Source: JBKECO01 sp047974745
GTDB taxonomy: Bacteria > Bacillota > Clostridia > Lachnospirales > Lachnospiraceae
Direction of reading: 5' to 3'
Assembly: GCA_047974745.1 (NCBI GenBank)
Contig: JBKECO010000011.1
Span: 124,001-188,000 of the forward strand
DNA: 64,000 bases
Shown here: positions 44,541-52,977 of the stretch, piece by piece
Layout: each line of letters begins with the position of its first letter
How positions within the stretch are numbered: position 1 is the first letter of the stretch
Position numbers and translations under genes: made by a program
Notes under the pieces: generated by a model
Seen by the model: the letters and a program-made list of their open reading frames with translations, nothing else
Database searches by the model: none
What the model was told of the DNA's origin: nothing

Positions 44541-45644
44541 TCAGAATTTTACTTCTGTTTTTGCTTCTGCAGATTTGTAAATAGATTCCAGTATTTTTGT
44601 CACGGCAAGTGCTTCTTCTGGTTTTACCAGTGGTTCTGTGTCATTGAGAACAGCTGAGAGCCAATGCTTACAGTCAGCAACACCTTCTGCGCTCTGGCCG
44701 CCTTCAAAGAAATCTATGCTGCCTGATGGCGAAATCACTTCTTCCATTAACTGTCCGTTTCTGCCGCGGTTATAGATCAGGTTCTTGTCCGGATAGCTCA
44801 TACCGGATAAGATTTCAGCTCCGGCCAAGGTTCCGCAAAGTGTTGTTGCTGCTTCTCTGGAATCTCTGACATTTAATGCCCAGCTTGCTTCCAGTGAAAT
44901 CGTTGCACCATTCTTCATTTTGATAAAGCCCATTGCTGAATCCTCTACTTCATAGGTATTGGGATCCCAAGGACCGAACATATTTCCTTCTGTTGCCTGC
45001 TGCAGTGCTCCAAGCTTATAAAATACAGATCCTGTTACACTTTCCACATCATAATTACCCATACACCATAATGTAATATCCAGTGCATGCGTTCCAATAT
45101 CGATCAGTGGTCCGCCTCCCTGTAATGCTTTATTTGGGAAAACTCCCCAAGTCGGTACAGCTCTGCGGCGAACTGCATGTGCCTTTGCATAATAAATATC
45201 TCCCAGTTCTCCATTCTGACAGGAGGTATGAAGATTCATGACCTCCGGACGGAAGCGATTCTGATATCCCACTGTAAATTTTTTCCCTGATGCCTTCCAG
45301 GCATCTATCATTTTTTGTGCTTCTGCGTAGCTGTGTGACATTGGCTTTTCACAGTACACATGCTTATCTGCAGCAAATGCAGCCACCGCGATATCACTGT
45401 GTGAAACGTTCGGGGTACAGATATTGACTGCTTCCACTTCCGGATCTGCCAGCAGATCGCGATAATCAGCATAGACTTTAGCACCTTCTGCTCCAAATTC
45501 CAGTGCTGCTTTTTCTGCTCTCTCCACTTCAATATCACAAAATGCTACGATCTCGTTCAACGCTCCATTTACCTTTAATGCAGGAAAATGCTTCTGATTT
45601 GCGATTCCGCCGCATCCGATGATACCTATTTTCAATTTACCCAT
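44541..45644 (-). CDS. Gfo/Idh/MocA-family oxidoreductase (DgpA-like)
   Basis: 367 residues. N-terminal Rossmann fold GIIGCGGIANQKHFP, then the conserved catalytic EKPMSHSYAEAQ lysine motif and GYQNRFRPEV, with the C-terminal beta domain including GGGPLIDIGTHALDITLWCMG. In C-deglycosylation systems such an enzyme oxidises the sugar 3-OH so that the barrel-beta complex can eliminate the aglycone. First gene of the three-gene unit, with AGGAGG. A myo-inositol or other sugar dehydrogenase role would be possible if it stood alone. Confidence 0.85.
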   Translation of the reverse strand: MGKLKIGIIGCGGIANQKHFPALKVNGALNEIVAFCDIEVERAEKAALEFGAEGAKVYADYRDLLADPEVEAVNICTPNVSHSDIAVAAFAADKHVYCEKPMSHSYAEAQKMIDAWKASGKKFTVGYQNRFRPEVMNLHTSCQNGELGDIYYAKAHAVRRRAVPTWGVFPNKALQGGGPLIDIGTHALDITLWCMGNYDVESVTGSVFYKLGALQQATEGNMFGPWDPNTYEVEDSAMGFIKMKNGATISLEASWALNVRDSREAATTLCGTLAGAEILSGMSYPDKNLIYNRGRNGQLMEEVISPSGSIDFFEGGQSAEGVADCKHWLSAVLNDTEPLVKPEEALAVTKILESIYKSAEAKTEVKF

Positions 45645-45770
45645 TACTTATCCTCCTATGTTCCACTCTTTCTGGTTTCTAGGTTCAGTATATCCAAAAT
45701 CAATTTTTGAATCAGCTGCTTTTTTTGGTCAATTTTATTACCCAGAATCACTCTTTTTTTTGTAAAAAAA

Positions 45771-45812
45771 AGAAAAGAGTAAAAATCATACCCTGATTTT
45801 TACTCTTTTTTT
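45771..45812. terminator. strong bidirectional hairpin between divergent genes
   Basis: AAAGAGTAAAAATCA (45774-45788) and TGATTTTTACTCTTT (45794-45808) form 15 perfect pairs with loop TACCC, flanked by A and T tracts. It sits between divergently transcribed genes, where no terminator is expected. The 302-base gap 45645-45946 otherwise holds the panE promoter and no coding sequence. Confidence 0.7.
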
Positions 45813-45862
45813 GTTCGTAAGGAAAGAAATATGTGATTTCCCTCGCATTTTATTACAGGTGA

Positions 45863-45890
45863 TTGACAAAAAATAAGAATGCTCTATCAT
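45863..45890 (+). promoter_or_regulatory. promoter for panE
   Basis: TTGACA (45863-45868), 16-base spacer, TATCAT (45885-45890), 56 bases before the chosen ATG. Confidence 0.65.
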
Positions 45891-45946
45891 AAATGGTACG
45901 ACATAGATCTACGATCGCTTTTGATCCAGTCAGAAAGGAAGATAGG

Positions 45947-46906
45947 ATGAAGCAAATCAAAAAAGTTTCACTAATTGGAATGGGCGCTATGGGATCATTT
46001 TTTGCACCCAGATTATACCAAGCATTTGGTGAGGACTTCCATATTATTGCCGATAAAAAAAGAGCCGAAAAGCTCAATGCATCGGGCGTTACGATTAATG
46101 ACAAGACTTATTTTTTTCCAATTACTGATCCGGCAGATACAAGTGAAAAATCAGACCTGATTATTATTGCAACAAAGGGCTATTCTTTCGATCAGGCTAT
46201 GGAGGATATTGCAAATCAGGTCAAAGAAGATACGCTGATTCTTGGAATCATCAATGGAATAGATGCTGAAGAGAAGCTGATCGCACGTTTTGGCAAGGAA
46301 CATGTGCTCTATTCCCTGATGCGTGTTTCCATTGTTATGAAGGATCTTGTTACACAATATGATCCCGAGACTGGCAGTGTCCATTTCGGTGAATCTGAAC
46401 ATAATATTCCGGGAAGCTACTCTGAACGCGTCAAGTCTGTTGCTGATGTATTTGACCGTGCCAAAATCGCCTATGTCATCGATGAGGATATGCGCCGGGC
46501 AATCTGGTACAAATATGCCTGCAATGTCAGTGAGAATCTGACCTGTGCCCTTCTCGGAATCTCTTTTGGCTGGTTCCAGAAGAATGAAGATGCAAATTTT
46601 ATAAGAAAAAAGGCGTTTTTAGAGGTCGTTGCTGTTGCAAAGGCTGGATTTGACATTGATTTTTCAGATGATGATTTCATCAAACAACAGCAGGTATTTT
46701 TTAACATTCCACCTCAGAACAAGCCTTCCACATTACAGGATATCGAAGCCGGCAGACCAACTGAAATTGAGATGTTTGCAGGAACGATGCTGCAGCTAGG
46801 GCAGAAATTTTCAATACCGACACCTTACTGCGAACTATTCTATCATTCGATCAGGATTCTGGAGCAAAAGAATGCTCTTGCAGCAGAGCATACAGCATGG
46901 GATTAA
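45947..46906 (+). CDS. panE: 2-dehydropantoate 2-reductase (ketopantoate reductase family)
   Basis: 319 residues with the NADP-binding VSLIGMGAMGSFFAP opening, the central TKGYSFDQAM lysine motif, a helical C-terminal domain with the conserved IWYKYACNVSENL lysine, and PTEIEMFAGTMLQLG. It reduces ketopantoate in pantothenate synthesis or a related 2-keto acid. Start at 45947 follows GGAAGATAGG; upstream GTG starts are not supported. Its last 56 bases overlap the end of the converging methyltransferase gene. Confidence 0.87.
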   Translation: MKQIKKVSLIGMGAMGSFFAPRLYQAFGEDFHIIADKKRAEKLNASGVTINDKTYFFPITDPADTSEKSDLIIIATKGYSFDQAMEDIANQVKEDTLILGIINGIDAEEKLIARFGKEHVLYSLMRVSIVMKDLVTQYDPETGSVHFGESEHNIPGSYSERVKSVADVFDRAKIAYVIDEDMRRAIWYKYACNVSENLTCALLGISFGWFQKNEDANFIRKKAFLEVVAVAKAGFDIDFSDDDFIKQQQVFFNIPPQNKPSTLQDIEAGRPTEIEMFAGTMLQLGQKFSIPTPYCELFYHSIRILEQKNALAAEHTAWD

Positions 46907-48020
46907 AATGAAATTCCTCCATTAGTCCTTGTGCTTCTTGCCTTCTTTTTTCCTGCTGCACCCGATCTGGATGTTTTCGCTTGACAGCACGAATCAGTAC
47001 ATTCTTCGGTGTGTGGGACAGATCTACGAATTCAAGGAGCTGAGTCTTATAACCGCAGTACTCCAGCAGATTTCCCCGAATCGCATCCGTTGCGAGTGCA
47101 CTGAATCTCTCTTTTATAATACCGTAACGGGAAAGAATCGCAAAATGGTCTGATTCCAGCTGTCCATTCAGTTCATGCTGACAGCAAGGAACCGAAAAAA
47201 TCATTCTGGCGTTCCACATGATCGCCTGATAAAGAGCAAAATCTGTAGCGGTATCGCAGGCATGCAGAGTGATGACCATATCTACCTCCTGTGCCGTCTG
47301 ATAGCCTTTAATATCTCCAACTTCAAAATGAAGCCCCTTGTAACCGTATTGCTGTGCTGTACGGTTACATGCTTCAATTACATCTTTTTTCAGATCCAGC
47401 CCAGTGATCGTCGCTTCACGATTCCTGATCTCGGTCAAATAGTAATACAGAATAAATGTCAGATAGGATTTTCCGCAGCCAAAATCTACAATATGCAGCT
47501 TTTCCTTTGGGTCATTTTTGATTGCATCATCAATGATTTCAATGAATCGATTGATCTGCCGGTACTTATCATACATCGCGTGCACGATTTTACCTTCTTT
47601 TGTAAAAATGCCCATATCGATCAAAGCTGGAATCGATCTACCTTCCTCCAGAAGATAGGTTTTCTTTCGATTATGGTTTTTTTGCTCTGTGACCGCCTGA
47701 GTGAGCTGCTTCTTTGAGCGTGTGACCCTGCCCTTCTTTGAGACCATTAAAATGTGCTCTGTCTGTTCTGTAAAGCCATTGACCTGCTTATACGCATGAA
47801 AAATCAAAGAACTGAGCGTCTCCTCCAGTTCTCCGATTTCTATATTCCTATGAAAGACCTGCTGTTCGGTGAATTGCTCGATCTGGTAGCCATTCTGCTG
47901 TTTGATCAGCGTTGTCTTTTTAAAATTCGTGTTGGACTGATCCGGTCTGCTTAATATAATTTTTATTGGTCCGCTGTTCACAAGCTCTCTGATATAAGCA
48001 CTGATTTCTTCTCTTTCCAT
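46851..48020 (-). CDS. class I SAM-dependent methyltransferase (Methyltransf_32 type)
   Basis: 389 residues. The SAM-binding motif VDFGCGKSYLTFILYYYL (~179-196) and ITGLDLKKDVIEACN are followed by FSVPCCQHELNG, the PCC motif of the Methyltransf_32 group, whose substrates are mostly unknown (RNA is possible). The N-terminal ~150 residues are a lineage-specific domain. The ATG at 48020 lies in a 20-bp tandem repeat, so the ribosome site is unclear. Confidence 0.85.
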   Translation of the reverse strand: MEREEISAYIRELVNSGPIKIILSRPDQSNTNFKKTTLIKQQNGYQIEQFTEQQVFHRNIEIGELEETLSSLIFHAYKQVNGFTEQTEHILMVSKKGRVTRSKKQLTQAVTEQKNHNRKKTYLLEEGRSIPALIDMGIFTKEGKIVHAMYDKYRQINRFIEIIDDAIKNDPKEKLHIVDFGCGKSYLTFILYYYLTEIRNREATITGLDLKKDVIEACNRTAQQYGYKGLHFEVGDIKGYQTAQEVDMVITLHACDTATDFALYQAIMWNARMIFSVPCCQHELNGQLESDHFAILSRYGIIKERFSALATDAIRGNLLEYCGYKTQLLEFVDLSHTPKNVLIRAVKRKHPDRVQQEKRRQEAQGLMEEFHFNPMLYALLQEHSFAPES

Positions 48021-48050
48021 ATCTGTTCTTCTCTTTCCATATCTGTCCTT
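48009..48050. repeat. 20-bp tandem duplication at the methyltransferase start
   Basis: CTCTTTCCATATCTGT occurs at 48011-48026 and again at 48031-48046, each copy containing a CAT (ATG on the - strand), 20 bases apart and therefore in different frames. The upstream ATG frame is not the gene frame. Confidence 0.7.
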
Positions 48051-48085
48051 CTATTTCTGTCTTCTCAACTTACAATTCTGTTCTT

Positions 48086-48514
48086 CTAATATGCCGGTAC
48101 ATCCTGTGTCTGTACCATGTAGTCTATATCTGCAATCGAATACACAACAATATCATCCTGCTGTGCATATTGCATCCCCAAGGATTTTGCTTCCTCCAGG
48201 ACCTCAAAATTGTTCATGACATTCGCCGTTCTTTTCAGGCTTTCCTGATTCTCTGTTTTCACTATATTGAGCTGCTGCTCAACGATCTCGATCTGATTGC
48301 CCTGATCACGGATCTCCATCTGAAGATAGATCATGGACAGGCCTCCTGATAAAAAAACTGCACTTAATATGCTCAGCACGAATGCTCGCTTTCCACGCTG
48401 TAATTGTTCTCGATAACGCCTAGCAGTTTCTTTCCTCTTCCGTGTCTTCTCCTGTTCTTTTATCAAAAAGAACTCAGTCATTTTGTCTGCAATATCATAT
48501 GCTTCATTCTGCAT
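48086..48514 (-). CDS. single-span membrane protein with coiled coil, FtsL/DivIC-like layout
   Basis: 142 residues: basic cytoplasmic N-terminus (KTRKRKETARRYREQLQRGKR), one membrane helix (~44-66) and an outside heptad-like region (IRDQGNQIEIVEQQLNIVKTENQESLKR split over ~68-95) ending in an acidic tail. This is the topology of FtsL/DivIC division proteins, but sequence identity is too weak for a firm name. It follows the HTH gene by 1 bp, so both are in one unit. Confidence 0.65.
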   Translation of the reverse strand: MQNEAYDIADKMTEFFLIKEQEKTRKRKETARRYREQLQRGKRAFVLSILSAVFLSGGLSMIYLQMEIRDQGNQIEIVEQQLNIVKTENQESLKRTANVMNNFEVLEEAKSLGMQYAQQDDIVVYSIADIDYMVQTQDVPAY

Positions 48515-48515
48515 G

Positions 48516-48986
48516 TTATGATCCGATCCTCTTTTTTATGATAGTCCACATTGTTTCAACATTGGATATCGTGCCCATGATAACGATTCGTAAAATTAAA
48601 GTTTGCTCCAGCATGCAGTATGCCAGATCTAGTTCTTTCTTACTGCTGCATTCCTTCTGTTGTTCGCTGAGCCATTCCGAGATCTCATCCCTATCCGCTC
48701 TCTGCTTTGCCATTAAATCAAAATCTGCGGCAAAACAACTGATATTCTCATCTTTTTGATTCTGATTCAAAAAATAACTGATCAGCTCTTCCGGTGTCCT
48801 GGTTCTGTTTTCAATGGACTGCGTCTCTAGAAAAAGTGCATTGATATCCTCTTCGGTAAATCGCCACTGAACACCGATCTTCTTGCCATGAAGTGTTCCA
48901 TCCTTTAAGTAATTGCGGATGGTTCTGTCTGTTAACCCAGTAAGTTCAGCAACATCTGCAACCGTATACAGTTTTTGATTGAGCAT
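48516..48986 (-). CDS. excisionase/MerR-like helix-turn-helix protein
   Basis: 156 residues. The first ~55 residues are a winged helix of the excisionase type: YTVADVAELTGLTDRTIRNY, then GKKIGVQWRFTEEDI. The remainder is helical and acidic without a known domain, with cysteines scattered through it. It probably regulates the downstream membrane-protein gene or itself. The start at 48986 has GGGAGGAG; a longer frame to 49013 lacks a site. Upstream, 49014-49152 is very AT-rich repeat-like sequence with no gene. Confidence 0.75.
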   Translation of the reverse strand: MLNQKLYTVADVAELTGLTDRTIRNYLKDGTLHGKKIGVQWRFTEEDINALFLETQSIENRTRTPEELISYFLNQNQKDENISCFAADFDLMAKQRADRDEISEWLSEQQKECSSKKELDLAYCMLEQTLILRIVIMGTISNVETMWTIIKKRIGS

Positions 48987-49152
48987 GCCAAACTCCTCCC
49001 TATCACTATTCATTATATTTCATTTATTTTCATATGTAAATATATATTTTCGTTTTTATTCTTGTTTTTTATTATATTTTCTATATTTTGAATATGTTTT
49101 CTATATTATTCATCTATTTATTTTCTTTTTCATATATTTTCATATTATGAGC

Positions 49153-49183
49153 CAAAAAAAGAGACTGATCAATCAGTCTCTTC
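49153..49183. terminator. terminator overlapping the nifU stop codon
   Basis: On the - strand AAGAGACTGAT-TG-ATCAGTCTCTT forms an 11-bp stem followed by seven U in all. The left arm includes the last codons and the TGA of the nifU-type gene. Confidence 0.8.
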
Positions 49184-49615
49184 TACTCCATGTCCTTCAA
49201 GTTCGTCAATATCATCCACTGGTTTTTCAAGTCCTTCGATTACCAGGTTATGTTTTTCTGCATAATCCCATAATGCTGCATGAATCGCTTCCTCAGCAAG
49301 CAGAGAACAGTGAACTTTAACCGGTGGCAGCCCGTCTAAAGCCTCCATTACCGCTTTATTCGTAATCAGCAGCGCATCCTGAACCGTCTTGCCGATCACG
49401 AGCTCTGTTGCCATACTACTTGTTGCGATTGCCGCACCGCATCCAAATGTTTTAAATTTTGCTTCTCGAATAACATGATTCTCGTCAATATCCAGATACA
49501 TCCTCATAATGTCACCACATTTTGCGTTGCCGACTGTTCCAACACCACTTGGATTTTCTATCTCTCCTACATTCCTTGGATTCTGAAAATGATCCATTAC
49601 CTTTTCACTATACAT
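49169..49615 (-). CDS. nifU: NifU/IscU-type iron-sulfur scaffold protein
   Basis: 148 residues with the three scaffold cysteines in GNAKCGD, TFGCGAAIA and KVHCSLLAEEA and the IscU opening YSEKVMDHFQNPRNVG. It assembles FeS clusters with the cysteine desulfurase encoded just upstream (8-bp overlap). The tail beyond ~125 is acidic. The many FeS enzymes in the window (hydroxylases, YgfK, NrdG, PflA) would depend on this system. Confidence 0.94.
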   Translation of the reverse strand: MYSEKVMDHFQNPRNVGEIENPSGVGTVGNAKCGDIMRMYLDIDENHVIREAKFKTFGCGAAIATSSMATELVIGKTVQDALLITNKAVMEALDGLPPVKVHCSLLAEEAIHAALWDYAEKHNLVIEGLEKPVDDIDELEGHGVEETD

Positions 49616-50804
49616 GTGCTGCCTCTCTCTCTTTTTTCAAGAAATCTTCATATAATGGAGACATGCCCCGCAGTCTCTCAATAATTATTTTAAGTTCATC
49701 TACCATTGTATCAATTTCAGCCTTGGTTGTAAATTCTGACATACTGATACGCAGTGATCCATGTGCGATTTCATGAGGTCTGCCGATCGCCAGCAGCACA
49801 TGGGAAGGATCCAAGGATCCAGAGGTACAGGCAGAGCCGCTCGATCCGCAAATACCCGTGTTATCCAAAAGAATCAGCATGGACTCACCTTCAATAAATC
49901 GAAAACAAAAATGTATATTATTAGGCAGACGCTTTACCCGATCTCCGTTCAATAGTGAATAGGGAATTTCTGTCTCGATTCTGTGAATCGCATAGTCTCT
50001 TAACTGTGTCAGTCTCTCCGTATCCTCTGACATCCGCTGATTCAGTCTTACTGCAGCTGCAGCCATACCGACGATTCCTGGAACATTATGAGTTCCGGCA
50101 CGTCTTCCACGCTCCTGAGCTCCTCCGTGTATCAGTGTTCCGATCTTCACACCTTTTCTGACGTAAAGAAATCCGATCCCCTTTGGACCATGTATCTTAT
50201 GGGCACTTGCACTGAGCAGATCAATATTCATATCCACCACATCAAGTGCTATATGTGCAAAAGCCTGAACTGCATCTGTATGAAACAAAACATTATGCTT
50301 TCTTGCCACTGCACCGATTTCTTTAATCGGCTCAATCGTACCAATTTCATTGTTTGCAGTCATGATTGAAATAAGGACCGTATCTGGCCGAATTGCAGCT
50401 TCTACCTGCTCCGCTGTTACGAGACCATTTTCATCCACATCCAGATAGGTAACTGCATATCCCTTCTTCTCCAAATATTCTGCTGTATGCAGGACCGCAT
50501 GATGCTCTATCTTTGTCGTTATAAAATGGTTTCCCTTTGCAGCGTAGTTATCCATGATCATCTTGATCGCCCAATTATCAGATTCACTTCCGCCGCCTGT
50601 AAAATAAATTTCTTCCGGTCTTGCATTTATAATACCAGCAAGATCACTTCTCGCATCTTCAATGGCGCTTTTTGCCGTTTGTGCAAATTTATAGATACTG
50701 GATGGATTTCCATAGCTTTCTAAAAAATAAGGTTCCATAGCTTTAAAAACTTCTGGATGGAGCTGTGTTGTCGCTGCATTATCCAGATAAATTACATTCT
50801 CCAT
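49608..50804 (-). CDS. nifS: cysteine desulfurase NifS/IscS
   Basis: 398 residues, PLP fold type I: YLDNAATTQLHPEV start, TDAVQAFAHIALDV, the PLP lysine in SASAHKIHGPKG, and the catalytic Cys in the flexible loop CGSSGSACTSG. It supplies sulfur to the NifU scaffold and, through XdhC-type proteins, possibly to the molybdenum enzymes. Confidence 0.95.
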   Translation of the reverse strand: MENVIYLDNAATTQLHPEVFKAMEPYFLESYGNPSSIYKFAQTAKSAIEDARSDLAGIINARPEEIYFTGGGSESDNWAIKMIMDNYAAKGNHFITTKIEHHAVLHTAEYLEKKGYAVTYLDVDENGLVTAEQVEAAIRPDTVLISIMTANNEIGTIEPIKEIGAVARKHNVLFHTDAVQAFAHIALDVVDMNIDLLSASAHKIHGPKGIGFLYVRKGVKIGTLIHGGAQERGRRAGTHNVPGIVGMAAAAVRLNQRMSEDTERLTQLRDYAIHRIETEIPYSLLNGDRVKRLPNNIHFCFRFIEGESMLILLDNTGICGSSGSACTSGSLDPSHVLLAIGRPHEIAHGSLRISMSEFTTKAEIDTMVDELKIIIERLRGMSPLYEDFLKKEREAAHV

Positions 50805-50860
50805 GTTGTCATCCCTTTCATTTTACGTATTTCCCATATGTTAACTATGATATCAGTCTG

Positions 50861-50882
50861 AAAAAAAACCCGCTCCAGGCGG
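50861..50882 (-). terminator. intrinsic terminator of htrA
   Basis: On the - strand CCGC-CUGGA-GCGG followed by G and eight U, in the gap between htrA and nifS. Confidence 0.75.
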
Positions 50883-50889
50883 AATATAT

Positions 50890-50939
50890 AATAGGTGCTA
50901 AACCATCACTACTTATATAGTAATAGCTTAGCACCTATT
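50890..50939. repeat. 12-bp inverted repeat downstream of htrA
   Basis: AATAGGTGCTAA (50890-50902 region) and TTAGCACCTATT (50928-50939) pair perfectly around 25 bases that contain a smaller TACT/AGTA stem. It precedes the htrA terminator on the - strand and may be a second stop or processing hairpin. Confidence 0.65.
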
Positions 50940-51003
50940 TAATTGCGTGTCAATCACGGAATCACTATTTTCATTTTTGGATATTATTTATCTGATTTTG
51001 GCT

Positions 51004-52299
51004 TTATGGTTGTGCAATGTTCCCCTGATCCGGTGCAGTCTGTGGAATTTCCTGCGTGGAATCATCAGTTACTGCCGTTTCATTTTCCGAATTTTGGGAA
51101 CCCAGAACAACAGATAGTTCCTGCTGTGTATAGCTTCCTGAATCTGCCTTTTGTATTGTTACAGTCAAAGTATCACCGACAGCATACTCACTGATCGCTG
51201 CTTTTAGCTCTTCCATTGAAGAAACTGCGGTTCCATTTACAGATGTAATAATATCACCCTTTACAATACCAGCCACTTCAGCACCACTGCCGCTGATTAC
51301 CTGTGCGACATATACGCCCTGCGGCATATTATAGCTTGCTGCCACATCCTCTGTAACATCGATTCCATAGATTCCGATATAGGGCGTTTCTGCTGTTGTC
51401 GTCGTTCCATTATCGATCAGATCCATAATAATTGGCTCTGCTGTTTCCATTGGAATGGCAAACCCCATTCCTTCTACAGAAGTGTCCGAATACTTGGATG
51501 AGTTAATTCCAATAAATTCACCTGATGTGTTGATCAGCGCACCTCCACTGTTTCCAGGGTTGATCGCCGCATCTGTCTGGATCAGTGTATTCGTTACAGT
51601 GGCTCCTGTTGATTCATCCTGAAATGTCACTTCTCGATTCAAAGCACTAATGACACCCGTTGTGACGGACTGTCCATATCCGAGTGCATTCCCAATCGCA
51701 ATGGCACCATCTCCAACATTAAGACTGGTAGAATCACCTAAGGTCGCTACTTTAATACTGGCCAGCGTCTCTGCACTCAGATCGCTTAATGCAACCTGTA
51801 TGACTGCCAGATCATTTGATGCATCCGTTCCCCGTACAACAGCTGGTGCTGTTGTCTCATCAGAGAACTGCACTGTCAGGTCTGTAGTTCCGCTGATCAC
51901 ATGATTATTTGTCACAATATAAAGATATGTATCATCCTGCTTTATGATAATTCCGGATCCGGCACTTTCTGTCTCAAAGGTCTGACCCTGACCAAAATAA
52001 CTCATGATTTCTTGTTCTGACATCGAAGTGATCGCAACGATAGATGGTATTACTTCGCTTACAACGCCAGAAACATCTGTCGATTCTACCGTTGCTGTCG
52101 TATTTGTCGCTTGAATGACATTGGATGCATCTGCCTGTGTGGCATCGCTCACAGCGGAAGATGCATCAGATTCCGACCCTGTCACAGCGGAAATCATATA
52201 GGTTCCTCCTGTAAAAGCAGCGCCGCCAACAAGCCCGAACACCAAAGCGACTGCAACCGTCTTCGTTATTGTTTTTAAAAAACTATTTTTCATAGCCAT
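51004..52299 (-). CDS. htrA: HtrA/DegP-type serine protease with PDZ domain
   Basis: 431 residues: an N-terminal membrane anchor or signal (~10-36), a Ser/Thr/Asp-rich linker, a trypsin-like domain with His133 (NNHVISG), Asp163 (SNDLAV) and Ser251 (NPGNSGGALI), and one PDZ domain (~310-400, GVYVAQVISGSGAEVAGIVKGD), then a low-complexity tail. It degrades or refolds damaged proteins at the membrane surface. Two ATGs six bases apart are both possible starts. Single gene with its own terminator. Confidence 0.93.
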   Translation of the reverse strand: MAMKNSFLKTITKTVAVALVFGLVGGAAFTGGTYMISAVTGSESDASSAVSDATQADASNVIQATNTTATVESTDVSGVVSEVIPSIVAITSMSEQEIMSYFGQGQTFETESAGSGIIIKQDDTYLYIVTNNHVISGTTDLTVQFSDETTAPAVVRGTDASNDLAVIQVALSDLSAETLASIKVATLGDSTSLNVGDGAIAIGNALGYGQSVTTGVISALNREVTFQDESTGATVTNTLIQTDAAINPGNSGGALINTSGEFIGINSSKYSDTSVEGMGFAIPMETAEPIIMDLIDNGTTTTAETPYIGIYGIDVTEDVAASYNMPQGVYVAQVISGSGAEVAGIVKGDIITSVNGTAVSSMEELKAAISEYAVGDTLTVTIQKADSGSYTQQELSVVLGSQNSENETAVTDDSTQEIPQTAPDQGNIAQP

Positions 52300-52412
52300 T
52301 GAACTCCTTTCAACTCTATCTGAATCATGCTTTTTACTTGATTTGTTTATGATAGTTGTATTCTACTTCATAATTATGTCATGATTTTGATAAAGCTGTG
52401 AACAAATTATGT

Positions 52413-52934
52413 TCAATTCATTTCCAGAACAATTTTTTTCTCTGATAATGATTTCGGTACATTAATGATGCGTTGATTTTTTGATCCTTTGAATTTTAAC
52501 ATCCAGTTTTTTTCATCCTCCTGAAATTCCCCATCCACCAGTACATCAATCAGGGAGAGGATTTCATCTGTAACTTCACAGCGCGCTCGGCTCTCCTTTA
52601 TCAATTCATCATCCATAAGATATCCAGTGTAGCACCAGATCGATTTATTGGGCAGCTCGCTCTTGATCCTTTTCAGCAGCGGAAGCAACGCCCTCTGATT
52701 CTGCGGCTCAAACGGCTCCCCTCCCAACAATGAAAATCCCATAATGTGATCCGGCGAAAGATTTCCTATCAATTCATCGATCACTTTGTCTGTGAAGGTT
52801 GTTCCATAGTGGAAATCCCATGTTTCCTGATTAAAACAGCCCTTACAGTGATGCGTGCACCCAGATACAAAGAGGCTGACACGCACACCCGGACCATTTG
52901 CGATATCACAGGGTTTTATCTGTGCATAATTCAT
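52413..52934 (-). CDS. nrdG: anaerobic ribonucleotide reductase activase NrdG
   Basis: 173 residues of the radical SAM family with the cluster motif CTHHCKGCFN (Cys positions ~26-33), NGPGVRVSLF before it and the SLLGGEPF SAM-binding motif. It generates the glycyl radical on NrdD encoded 43 bp upstream. Confidence 0.95.
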   Translation of the reverse strand: MNYAQIKPCDIANGPGVRVSLFVSGCTHHCKGCFNQETWDFHYGTTFTDKVIDELIGNLSPDHIMGFSLLGGEPFEPQNQRALLPLLKRIKSELPNKSIWCYTGYLMDDELIKESRARCEVTDEILSLIDVLVDGEFQEDEKNWMLKFKGSKNQRIINVPKSLSEKKIVLEMN

Positions 52935-52977
52935 TCCAATATCCTTCCTTCTGCTATTTGGTCAAGGCTCATTACTT

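Noticed and set aside
47175..47717. Open frame of 180 codons on the + strand
   Set aside because: It is antisense to the methyltransferase gene and lacks a start signal.
49014..49152. AT-rich repetitive stretch as a replication origin or mobile-element scar
   Set aside because: No DnaA-box cluster, target duplication or element end was seen; it looks like an AT-rich upstream region.
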